DNA from: a bacterium
GTDB taxonomy: Bacteria; JAMCPX01
Length of the DNA stretch: 17,435 bases
Reading direction: 5' to 3'
Assembly (NCBI GenBank): GCA_021787665.1
Contig: JAJYLN010000029.1
Span: 1-17,435 of the forward strand
Positions 7,610 through 14,990 of the stretch are shown here, one piece after another. A program made the translations under genes and the position numbers. The notes beneath the pieces were generated by a model. The model was given only the letters and a program-made list of their open reading frames with translations. It was not told the DNA's origin and ran no database searches. Position 1 is the first letter of the stretch, and the number at the start of each line of letters is the position of its first letter.

Positions 7610-9720
7610 AATTTATGGGAGAGTTTGAAAACATACGACATAGCCTCAGGTTGAAATTCATCATCTATATCGTGCTGGGCATCATCATACTGAGCTTCAT
7701 CTACAGCGTCTACTATCTCTACCTGACGAGGTCTATATCCACCGATGAGCTGGCACGGAAAGGCGACATCATAGCGGCGAACTTTGCGTACAATATTCGG
7801 TTCGGCGTCATTGCGGAAGACAAGGTCCTGTTGGGCGAGATCATGGGCAACCTCTTCAAGGACTCGGACGTGGAATACGTCGTCGTTACAGACAGCAAGG
7901 GCAACGTGATGGTGTCCAGGTTCAGGGACAAGGACATCGAGGCCCGGTTAAGTTCCATTCTCGGTACTCCCATGAATACGTCAACACGGATCCGCCTCGG
8001 CGGGACCGGCCGGTTCATCGAAATTAACAAGGACGTCGTCACCGCGAGCTCGCAGGTGGGGACACAGGGCAACATCGAGCAGATCAATGAGGTCAGGGGG
8101 CATGTCTATCTCGGCATGTCATTCAAGAGCATAAACAAGAAGTTCACCTCCCTTATCCTGGGCGCTATCCTGATCGTCTTGATAAACTTCTTCATCGGCA
8201 CCACGCTGACGTTCTTTTTTGTGCAGCAGATAGTGGGTCAGATACCGGCGATAGCGGAGAAGGCCTCAGCGCTCTCCGGCGGTGACCTCACGCAGACCAT
8301 TCGGGCAAGGTCCCGGGACGAGATAGGTCTGCTCGCGGACGCCTTCAATGCCATGTCCGACAGTCTGCGGAAGGTCCTGGGCAATGTCCAGGCTTCGTCT
8401 GAGGCGATCGGCAGTGCCGTCCACAATATCAGCGACAATGCGTCGAGGCTCCTGGACTCCTCGGAGATACAGCAGAGGTCTGTGGAAGAGACCACCTCGT
8501 CCATGTCCGAGCTGAACAGCTCCATCAAGGACATTGCCAGGAATACCGACACCCTTCACACTTCTTCGACGGAGAGTGCCTCGTCGGTGCTGGAGCTGTC
8601 GTCAAGCATCGAGGAGGTGCTCGAGAACGTCGAGATGCTTTCTTCAGCGATAGAGGAGACGACCTCCTCGATCGAGGAGATGAGTGCGTCGATCAAGCAG
8701 GTCGCGACGAACGTGGATCAGCTCCTCAAGATAACCGACGAGACCGCGACCTCCATCGTGGAGATGGACGCATCGACCAAGCAGATAGAGGCAAATGCCA
8801 CCGAGACTTTCAACATAGCAAACAGGGTCATGTCCGATGCAAAGGAGGGCGTGTCCGCGGTCAACATAACGATCGAGGGCATGAAGCAAATCCGGGAGGC
8901 ATCGAACCACGTTGCGGAGACGATAGGCAGCTTTGTCCAGAAGGTGGATGACATCGGGAAGATACTCAGCGTGATAGAGGAGGTCACCGCCCAGACCAAC
9001 CTCCTTGCGCTGAACGCGGCCATCATCGCTTCGCAGTCAGGTGAGTACGGCAAGAGCTTTGCGGTCGTGGCGGACGAGATCAAGGAGCTCTCCGAAAGGA
9101 CTGCAGCGTCCACGAAAGAGATAGCAACCATCATACGGGCAGTGCAGACGGAGTCTATCCAGGCGAAGGAGTCCGTCGTGTCCGGGAACGCGACAGTCGA
9201 GAAGGGGAGCGAGCTCGCCAACAAGGCCGGCGCGGTGCTCATGAAGATATCGGAGAGCTCGTCGCAGTCGAGTCTCATGGCAGGTGAGATAGCCAAGGCG
9301 ACCAAAGAACAGGCAAAGGCGTCCAAAGAGGTCACCGACGCCATCACCAACATAACGACCATGATGGTCGAGATTGTGAAGGCAACGCAGGAGCAAGCGC
9401 GGGGCTCCGAGCAAATCACGAAGGCGGCGGAGAAGATGCGCAGCGTGTCCGAGCAGGTCAAGAATTCTATGGAGGAGCAGGCGAAGAGCAGCAAGTTCAT
9501 CAGTCAGGCCATCGAAAACATATCCGAGATGGTCAACTTCATCAATAAGGCAACACAGGAGCAGGCAAAGACCAACGAGTTCGTCATGGCATCGGTGAGC
9601 AGGATCAGGTCCTCGTCGGGAGAGAATCTGTCGAGTGTCTCCCAGCTCAGCGACATATCGAAGCTCCTCGACAGTCAGTCCAACGTCCTGCAGGACATCC
9701 TGAAGATGTTCAAGGTATAG
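7606..9720 (+). CDS. Membrane methyl-accepting chemotaxis protein with long cytoplasmic hairpin
   Basis: A 704-residue transmembrane receptor. TM1 is about residues 18-40. A periplasmic sensor domain (41-180), of unassigned but possibly PDC/CACHE-like fold (VEYVVVTDSKGNVMVS), follows. TM2 is about 181-206 and HAMP about 207-258 (GGDLTQTI, SRDEIGLLADAFNAM). The rest is an antiparallel coiled coil. The tip reads QTNLLALNAAI then IASQSGEYGKSFAVVADEI (463-491). Relative to the usual IEAARAGE, the first Glu is Ile (474) and the Arg is Gln (477), while E480 is kept. Both arms contain 28-residue repeats (296-407 and 563-674). There is no CheR/CheB-tethering pentapeptide at the C-terminus. AGGAGG at 7594-7599 and the ATGA overlap fix the start. 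Confidence 0.95.
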   Translation: MKFMGEFENIRHSLRLKFIIYIVLGIIILSFIYSVYYLYLTRSISTDELARKGDIIAANFAYNIRFGVIAEDKVLLGEIMGNLFKDSDVEYVVVTDSKGNVMVSRFRDKDIEARLSSILGTPMNTSTRIRLGGTGRFIEINKDVVTASSQVGTQGNIEQINEVRGHVYLGMSFKSINKKFTSLILGAILIVLINFFIGTTLTFFFVQQIVGQIPAIAEKASALSGGDLTQTIRARSRDEIGLLADAFNAMSDSLRKVLGNVQASSEAIGSAVHNISDNASRLLDSSEIQQRSVEETTSSMSELNSSIKDIARNTDTLHTSSTESASSVLELSSSIEEVLENVEMLSSAIEETTSSIEEMSASIKQVATNVDQLLKITDETATSIVEMDASTKQIEANATETFNIANRVMSDAKEGVSAVNITIEGMKQIREASNHVAETIGSFVQKVDDIGKILSVIEEVTAQTNLLALNAAIIASQSGEYGKSFAVVADEIKELSERTAASTKEIATIIRAVQTESIQAKESVVSGNATVEKGSELANKAGAVLMKISESSSQSSLMAGEIAKATKEQAKASKEVTDAITNITTMMVEIVKATQEQARGSEQITKAAEKMRSVSEQVKNSMEEQAKSSKFISQAIENISEMVNFINKATQEQAKTNEFVMASVSRIRSSSGENLSSVSQLSDISKLLDSQSNVLQDILKMFKV

Positions 9721-9727
9721 CGGCACG

Positions 9728-10753
9728 ATGGTCGTGGTCTGCCCGAAATGTCGTACGAAGTACAGGGTAGCCGAGGACAGGCTCCCCGGCGGCAGTGCCA
9801 GGCTGAGGTGCTCGGGTTGCGGAGAGGTGTTCCTGATCAAAAGGAAGGCCGCCCCGTCAGGCGGGCCCCCGTTAGGGGAGCCTGCGGCGCTGCCGACCGT
9901 GGTTGCCGGAAGAAAGGTACTTGTGGCACATCCGGCCGTCTCGATGTGCGAAATGATCGGCGATCTGCTGAGAGGTGCCGGGTTTGTCCCTGTTTTTGCG
10001 AAGAACGGTATCGAGGCGATCGCCATCATGGGCGACATACATCCGGACCTCGTGGTCGTGGACGTGGCCCTGCCGGACATATTTGGCTTTGAGTTTCCTG
10101 AGATCATCAAAAAGGACCAGAGGCTCAGCGGCATCAAAGTGATGCTGATAGCGTCCATATATGACCGGACGCGCTACAAGCGCATGCCCCTGAGCCTTTA
10201 CGGTGCCGACGATTTCATCGAGAAGCACAACCTGGGCGACAGCCTGGTTTCCAAGATAAACGGCCTGCTCGGCAGACAGGAAAAAGCTACGGCTTCTCCG
10301 GTTTCAGCGCAGCCCGATGCGTCTTCACCCGGGTGGGCGGCCCCGCCGCCTAACGGGGGCCCACCGCAGGAGCAGCCCCCGTTAGGCGGGCCCCCGTTAG
10401 GGGAGCAGTCCCCATCAGGCGAGCCTGCGATACCGCACGTTGCCGAAGACCATGGGCCGAGGTCCGGAGAGGGAGAGGCTCCCGGCATGTCCATGAAGGC
10501 GCAGGAAGTGGAAAAGGCGAAGAGACTTGCGAGGATCATCGTTTCCGATATAGCGCTGTATAACCATGAGCTCATCGAGCAGGGAATCCGGCGGGGTAGC
10601 ATCGAAGACGCCGTACAGATCGATCTCGATGAGGGGAGGAGGCTCTTCGACAGGAGGGTACCTGAGGAAATACGGAGGGAGGAAGACTTCCTGCTCGAGT
10701 CTCTGAACGAGCTGTTGGAGAAAAGGAAAAAAGAGATGGGGATGGAACAATGA
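9728..10753 (+). CDS. Zinc-ribbon / receiver-domain protein with conserved C-terminal helical domain
   Basis: A 341-residue protein with three parts. Residues 1-40 form a zinc ribbon of the MJ0042 type: CPKC at 5-8 and CSGC at 28-31. Residues about 62-182 form a receiver with phospho-acceptor D112 (VVVDVALPD) and the late Lys in DDFIEK, but the usual acidic pair after strand 1 is replaced by A67-H68 (KVLVAHPAV), which should weaken Mg binding. A Pro/Gly-rich linker (about 190-240) contains repeated PPLGE-like units encoded by a repeated GC-rich DNA element. The C-terminal 80 residues (AKRLARIIVSDIALYNHELI onward) are helical and charged; I have the impression they recur in similar proteins but cannot name the domain. 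The start at 9728 is 8 nt after the MCP stop with a weak ribosome site. It is probably an output or adaptor protein of the pathway. Confidence 0.82.
   Translation: MVVVCPKCRTKYRVAEDRLPGGSARLRCSGCGEVFLIKRKAAPSGGPPLGEPAALPTVVAGRKVLVAHPAVSMCEMIGDLLRGAGFVPVFAKNGIEAIAIMGDIHPDLVVVDVALPDIFGFEFPEIIKKDQRLSGIKVMLIASIYDRTRYKRMPLSLYGADDFIEKHNLGDSLVSKINGLLGRQEKATASPVSAQPDASSPGWAAPPPNGGPPQEQPPLGGPPLGEQSPSGEPAIPHVAEDHGPRSGEGEAPGMSMKAQEVEKAKRLARIIVSDIALYNHELIEQGIRRGSIEDAVQIDLDEGRRLFDRRVPEEIRREEDFLLESLNELLEKRKKEMGMEQ
9859..9881 (+). repeat. GC-rich direct repeat, copy 1 (23 bp)
   Basis: This 23-bp stretch, with core GGGCCCCCGTTAGGGG, is identical to 10384-10406. It lies inside the zinc-ribbon/receiver gene and encodes GGPPLGE between the ribbon and the receiver. 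The same core also occurs at 10375-10389 and, inverted, at 10346-10360. Confidence 0.85.
10346..10389 (+). repeat. 15-bp perfect inverted repeat made of the same GC-rich element
   Basis: CCGCCTAACGGGGGC (10346-10360) and GCCCCCGTTAGGCGG (10375-10389) are exact reverse complements separated by 14 nt. The pair would form a very stable hairpin in the mRNA or in single-stranded DNA, without a T tract. It encodes the Pro/Gly-rich linker of the receiver protein. Confidence 0.9.
10384..10406 (+). repeat. GC-rich direct repeat, copy 2 (23 bp)
   Basis: Exact copy of 9859-9881, in the same reading frame (GGPPLGE), overlapping the right arm of the inverted repeat. It lies 525 nt from copy 1, a multiple of three. 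Confidence 0.85.
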
Positions 10754-12690
10754 ACAACGAGAGAGACCTGTCAAAACTATCCGAAGAAGAGAGGCTCGCC
10801 ATTGCGGAGGGCATCGACAGGATGACCTTCAGCGAGAACATCGGGCTGTTCAAGTCGCTCCTCGGGGACGAAAGCTTCAGGGTACGCAAGACTGCTCTCG
10901 ACCTCCTTCTGCTCGCGCATCAATCGGACCGGCTCGTCGACCTCTTCATAGAGATACTCGACGCGCAGGACAACGCTGGCATGCGGACCGCAGGCGTGGA
11001 AGGGCTGACGAGGAGCGGGGCAAAGGCGGTCGACAGAATCATGAAGTCCCTGGATCCCGGACAATGGGAGCTCACGAAACTGCTCGTGGATGTGCTTGGC
11101 GACATCGGCAACCAGCAGGTCATACCCGTGCTCCTCGAGCTCACGGAGAGTCCGCAGCAGAACCTCTCCACGGCGGCCATAGAGGCCCTGGGCAAGCTCG
11201 GCACCGAGGAGATCGTGTCCCGGCTCGGAAGGCTGCTGGGACGCAAAGAGGTCTACATCATATTCTCCACGCTCGAGGCTCTCGCCAGCCTCGGCAAGAA
11301 AGGCTTCATGTTGCCCCTCCCTGACATCATGCCGCTCATGGCAGACCCGCTCCTGAAGAAGGCGGTGCTGGATCTGTTCGGCTCCGCACGAGACCCCCTC
11401 GTGGTCCCTTACCTGATAGAGGGAATAAAGGACGCGAAGCGGCTGAACAGGGAATCCGCTGCAAAATCCTTGTTGCAGCTTTACAGCAGTGTGGATGAGG
11501 CGGTCAAGACGACGATAAAAGATGAGGTTCGGGAGTCCGGTATCTACGACTCCTATCTGATCGACAGAATGCTCTCCAGCATAGACCCCTCCGTGATAAA
11601 GGTAGGCATACGGCTGCTCGGCTGGTCCGGCAGAAAGAGCGCCATCCCCGTTCTGTTCAGACACGCCGAGGTCCCGGACATGGTCGACGCATGCGTGTCG
11701 GCCATGATGGACATCGGAGAGCTGGCACGTGACGATGTCGTGGGGCTTCTCGTAGGGAACAAGAGCACAGCACAGATACGCATGGGGCTCCAATACCTGT
11801 CGATGATGCAGGCCTGCGTCAGCCCCCCGCCGGAGGGGCTGTCCTACCTGCTCGAGCGCGAAGGTGAAGTTGACCTCCTCATGCTGCTTGCACAGGTGAT
11901 CGGCAAGTACGTCCACGAGCAGAGCCTCAAGCTCCTGACGAGGCTCATGCAGTCGGACGACAAGTCCGTAGGCGCCGTAGCCACGGACACCTTCATCGAG
12001 GTGGGCGGCCGGATGCCTGAGTCCGTCATCGCCATCCTCCATAGGATGGTGAAAAGCCCGGACTATCTATCGCGATTGTCAGCAGCACGACTCATACCGA
12101 GTTTCTACAGGCCAGAGATGGACGACGTCATAAAGAACCTGTTGAACGACAGCGAGGCTCCGGTCAGGGCCGCGATGGTGTCGTCGGTGGGTACGTTGAG
12201 GCTGGGGCCGTATCTCGAGTACATCCAGATGGCGCTGACGGACGAGAGCAGGGAGGTAAGGATAGAGGCCATCAGGGCTGCATCTGCTATCGTGCCGGAG
12301 CGGTTCATCGATACGATAAAATGGCTGATGAACGACAAAGATCCATGGGTGAAGATAGAAATCATCAAGCACATCAGAGACGTCCCTCAGAAGGAGGAGG
12401 CGGTAGGTATCATCAAGGAGTACACGAAAGACGTGTCTCCGGCCGTCGTACTGACCGCGGTGCAGGTGCTCCTCGAAGTTGCCATCGAAGACTCGAAGGA
12501 GGAGATTACGAAGGTCCTGTCCAGACAGGACGAGGACCTCGTGAAGGAGGCCCTGTACATGCTCGGGAGGACGAACAAGCAGGCCGCGCACAGGATCCTG
12601 AAAGAGCTCAGTTTGAGCGGGGACCCCAGGATCAGGGAAAACGCCCTGTCTCTTATCAAGAGGTACCATGACGGATCAGGCAATTCGTAG
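10750..12690 (+). CDS. HEAT-repeat protein of the chemosensory operon
   Basis: A 646-residue all-helical solenoid with no signal peptide or membrane segment. HEAT-like helix pairs run through most of its length, for example VDVLGDIGNQQVIPVLLEL (113-131), TAAIEALGKLG (141-151) and FSTLEALASLG (172-182), with more towards the C-terminus. The proteins of this fold serve as scaffolds for protein-protein contacts, and no catalytic motif is visible. The ATG overlaps the stop of the receiver gene as ATGA, and its 3' end overlaps cheR by 23 nt, so it is an integral member of the operon. A plausible role is to tether CheR/CheB or an output protein to the receptor array; this is inference. HEAT-repeat proteins beside che genes are, to my knowledge, found in some myxobacterial-type clusters. 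Confidence 0.85.
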   Translation: MNNERDLSKLSEEERLAIAEGIDRMTFSENIGLFKSLLGDESFRVRKTALDLLLLAHQSDRLVDLFIEILDAQDNAGMRTAGVEGLTRSGAKAVDRIMKSLDPGQWELTKLLVDVLGDIGNQQVIPVLLELTESPQQNLSTAAIEALGKLGTEEIVSRLGRLLGRKEVYIIFSTLEALASLGKKGFMLPLPDIMPLMADPLLKKAVLDLFGSARDPLVVPYLIEGIKDAKRLNRESAAKSLLQLYSSVDEAVKTTIKDEVRESGIYDSYLIDRMLSSIDPSVIKVGIRLLGWSGRKSAIPVLFRHAEVPDMVDACVSAMMDIGELARDDVVGLLVGNKSTAQIRMGLQYLSMMQACVSPPPEGLSYLLEREGEVDLLMLLAQVIGKYVHEQSLKLLTRLMQSDDKSVGAVATDTFIEVGGRMPESVIAILHRMVKSPDYLSRLSAARLIPSFYRPEMDDVIKNLLNDSEAPVRAAMVSSVGTLRLGPYLEYIQMALTDESREVRIEAIRAASAIVPERFIDTIKWLMNDKDPWVKIEIIKHIRDVPQKEEAVGIIKEYTKDVSPAVVLTAVQVLLEVAIEDSKEEITKVLSRQDEDLVKEALYMLGRTNKQAAHRILKELSLSGDPRIRENALSLIKRYHDGSGNS

Positions 12691-13585
12691 GGACGCGGCC
12701 GGCAGCATGGTAAACGAGAGGTATGACATCATCCCCCGCGGCAGCAGTCATGTAGAACTCGAGGACGAGGACTTCCGCAGGCTGCGGGACTTCATCAAGG
12801 ACTACAGCGGTATCTTCTTCTCGGACGAGCAGAAATACATTCTGGTTTCCCGGTTGACCGGGAGATTGGCCCTCCATAAGCTGAGCTCGTTCAGGGACTA
12901 CTACCTGTTCCTCAAGTACGATAAGGAACGGGACGAGGAACTGAGCGCGGTCGTGGACCTGCTCACCACCAACGAGACGTACTTCTTCCGTGAGATACTG
13001 CAGCTCAAGGCACTGTTCGAGGAGATCATCCCTTCCATAAAGGCGGAGAAGACGTACGTCCAGAGGCCCTCTCTGCGCATATGGAGCGCCGGCTCGTCTA
13101 CCGGGGAGGAGCCCTACACGGTTGCCATCATGGCAAAGGAACACGGGGTTCCTGAGGACTTCAATCTGGAGATCTACGCAACGGACATTAGCCAGAGGGC
13201 ACTGACTATATCCAGGAAGGGCGTCTATGGGAATACCTCCTTCAGGGTAACGGACGAGTATCACAAGAAGACGTTCTTCGATCCGGCCGGGGACAAGTTC
13301 CGGCTCAGGGACGACATCAAGAACATGGTGAAGATAACACACATGAACCTGATGGACAGCACCGTCATGCACCTCCTCTCCCCGATGGACGTCATCATAT
13401 GTCGTAATGTCATGATCTACTTCGATCTCGGGTCGAAGAAGAAACTCATAGAAAAGTTCTACGAGAAGCTCAATAGCGGGGGCTGGCTGCTGCTCGGGCA
13501 CGCGGAGTCCCTGATAAACATCACGGGCATGTTCAAGCTCGTGCAGCTCAAGAACGATCTGGTCTACAGGAAGCCACCACGATGA
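12668..13585 (+). CDS. cheR: Chemoreceptor glutamate methyltransferase CheR
   Basis: A 305-residue methyltransferase that transfers methyl groups from S-adenosylmethionine to glutamates of the MCP, for adaptation. Motifs in order: N-terminal helical domain with LTTNETYFFRE (99-109), SAM-binding SAGSSTGEEPY (140-150), ATDIS (171-175), DVIICRNVMIYFD (241-253) and LLLGHAESL (274-282). Length is slightly above the usual 270-290 because of an N-terminal extension of about 28 residues. I chose ATG 12668, which follows AGAGG at 12659-12663 and overlaps the HEAT gene by 23 nt. ATG 12707, 16 nt after that gene's stop, is an alternative without a good ribosome site. The stop overlaps cheB as ATGA. There is no TPR extension. 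Confidence 0.95.
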   Translation: MTDQAIRRDAAGSMVNERYDIIPRGSSHVELEDEDFRRLRDFIKDYSGIFFSDEQKYILVSRLTGRLALHKLSSFRDYYLFLKYDKERDEELSAVVDLLTTNETYFFREILQLKALFEEIIPSIKAEKTYVQRPSLRIWSAGSSTGEEPYTVAIMAKEHGVPEDFNLEIYATDISQRALTISRKGVYGNTSFRVTDEYHKKTFFDPAGDKFRLRDDIKNMVKITHMNLMDSTVMHLLSPMDVIICRNVMIYFDLGSKKKLIEKFYEKLNSGGWLLLGHAESLINITGMFKLVQLKNDLVYRKPPR

Positions 13586-14676
13586 GCGAGAAGGTCAGGG
13601 TACTGATCATCGATGACTCGGCCTTCAACAGGCGGTCGCTCCGGCATATGCTCGAATCGAACCCCGACATAAAGGTCGTGGGTGCCGCGGTGGACGGGGA
13701 GGACGGGCTGAAGAAGACGAGTGCACTGAAGCCGGACGTCATCACGCTCGACCTCGAGATGCCGAAAATGGACGGCTTTACGTTCCTCAGGATCCTCATG
13801 AGGACGACCCCTCTTCCCACGATCGTGATAAGCTCGAAGTCCGACTCCGAAAGCGTCTTCAAGGCGATGGAGCTCGGTGCCGTGGACTTTATCCAGAAGC
13901 CCGTCAAGAAGGCATCCATGGAGCTCTACACAATCAGGGAGGACGTCTTGAAGAAGGTCATCCATGCACGGGACGTTAATCTCAAGAACGTGCAACGCCG
14001 AATTGCCGACATCAATGTCAAACTTAACCTCGGCATCGATGCCGCGGTCAGGCCGATCGTAAAAGTCAGGGGGGCAAAGAGGGAAGACGCCGGGGCCTGT
14101 ACCGGGTTCAAGCTCATCGCGATCGGATCTTCCACCGGGGGGCCGTCTGCCTTGCAGAGGATAGTGTCCGGTCTTGACAGCAGCCAGAAGGTGAGCGTCC
14201 TGATATCACAGCACATGCCTGCAGGGTTCACGAACACCTTTGCCCAGAGGCTCAACAAGTATACTGCCTTCCATGTCACCGAGGCACAGGACGGAGAGCC
14301 GATACGGCAGGGCAGTATCCTGCTCTGCCCCGGAGGGTACAGTATGGAGATAAAGGCCGCGAACGACAGAAAGGAGATCAGCCTGCTGCCCAGACAGAAG
14401 GATGACAGGTTCATCCCGTCCGTCAACAGGATGTTCGCGTCCGTCGCGCGGGAGTACGGCAGAATGAGCGCAGGCGTCGTCCTTACCGGCATGGGCGACG
14501 ACGGCAAGAAGGGGATTGAGGCCATCAAGGACACCGGAGGCTACACGATAGCGGAATCCGAGGAGACCGCGGTCATTTTCGGGATGCCGCGGGAGGCAAT
14601 AGCGACCGGGAAGATCGACCGTGTGCTGCCTTACTACCTCATATCCATGGAGCTGAACAGGTGGGCAAAGGGGTGA
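13582..14676 (+). CDS. cheB: Chemoreceptor methylesterase/deamidase CheB
   Basis: A 364-residue two-domain enzyme that removes receptor methyl groups when phosphorylated by CheA. The receiver domain has D11-D12 and phospho-acceptor D57 (ITLDLEMPKMDG), with K106 in FIQKP. After a linker of about 60 residues, the catalytic domain carries the triad: S184 in IGSSTGGPSAL, H211 in SQHMPAGFT and D307 in TGMGDDGKKG. All residues needed for activity are present and the length is normal. The ATG overlaps the cheR stop. It is the last gene of the operon, ending 7 nt before the convergent minus-strand gene. No intrinsic terminator with a T tract is seen after it. Confidence 0.96.
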   Translation: MSEKVRVLIIDDSAFNRRSLRHMLESNPDIKVVGAAVDGEDGLKKTSALKPDVITLDLEMPKMDGFTFLRILMRTTPLPTIVISSKSDSESVFKAMELGAVDFIQKPVKKASMELYTIREDVLKKVIHARDVNLKNVQRRIADINVKLNLGIDAAVRPIVKVRGAKREDAGACTGFKLIAIGSSTGGPSALQRIVSGLDSSQKVSVLISQHMPAGFTNTFAQRLNKYTAFHVTEAQDGEPIRQGSILLCPGGYSMEIKAANDRKEISLLPRQKDDRFIPSVNRMFASVAREYGRMSAGVVLTGMGDDGKKGIEAIKDTGGYTIAESEETAVIFGMPREAIATGKIDRVLPYYLISMELNRWAKG

Positions 14677-14683
14677 TTCCGGG

Positions 14684-14938
14684 TCACGGGTCCAGAAAGT
14701 CCCGTACCACCGGGGGCAGGTAGACGGCTGAGAGGTCGTGGCCGGACAGCGCCCGCTTGAAAAGATCGAGCCTGTCCTCTACAGGCAGGTCGGCATCGAT
14801 GATGAGATAGGTGGTGCCCCTGAGTACACAGAGGCCGCTCTTTGAGTCGGGGAGACGTTCGTATCTGGCCTGTATACCCAGCCTGCCGGCGAGCTGCTCG
14901 AGCATCTTCAGGAGATATTCTTTATCCTGTGTATCCAT
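14684..14938 (-). CDS. Small conserved-looking hypothetical protein (84 aa)
   Basis: An 84-residue acidic cytosolic protein, coded on the minus strand from ATG at 14936-14938. It reads as two parts. A helical N-terminus (KEYLLKMLEQLAGRLGIQAR) is followed by a small beta segment (GLCVLRGTTYLIIDADLP) and a C-terminal stretch ending VYLPPVVRDFLDP. The composition and the Leu/Gly pattern look like a real protein, and I believe similar small proteins recur in delta-type and Nitrospirota genomes, but I cannot name a family. A short AAGG lies close to the start. It is convergent with cheB (7-nt gap) and divergent from the malic enzyme gene, so it is probably a separate transcription unit. Function unknown. 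Confidence 0.7.
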   Translation of the reverse strand: MDTQDKEYLLKMLEQLAGRLGIQARYERLPDSKSGLCVLRGTTYLIIDADLPVEDRLDLFKRALSGHDLSAVYLPPVVRDFLDP

Positions 14939-14957
14939 AGCCTTGTATCCAGAACTA

Positions 14958-14966
14958 TGCTATAGC
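14958..14966 (+). promoter_or_regulatory. Possible extended -10 element for the malic enzyme gene
   Basis: TGCTATAGC fits TGnTATAAT with mismatches only at the end. It overlaps the palindrome GCTATAGC (14959-14966). No good -35 is seen at the proper distance. A start near 14973 would give a leader of about 78 nt before GTG 15051. Confidence 0.3.
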
Positions 14967-14990
14967 GGACGGTAATGCAATGAGATGGAC

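Noticed and set aside
10777-12042. Long minus-strand open frame opposite the HEAT-repeat gene.
   Set aside because: The composition is rich in His, Arg, Leu and Val with no domain. The plus strand encodes a regular helical solenoid, so this is a mirror of its codon pattern.
14686-14705. ACGGG/CCCGT hairpin as a terminator for the chemosensory operon.
   Set aside because: The stem is only 5 bp with a 10-nt loop and no T tract on either strand.
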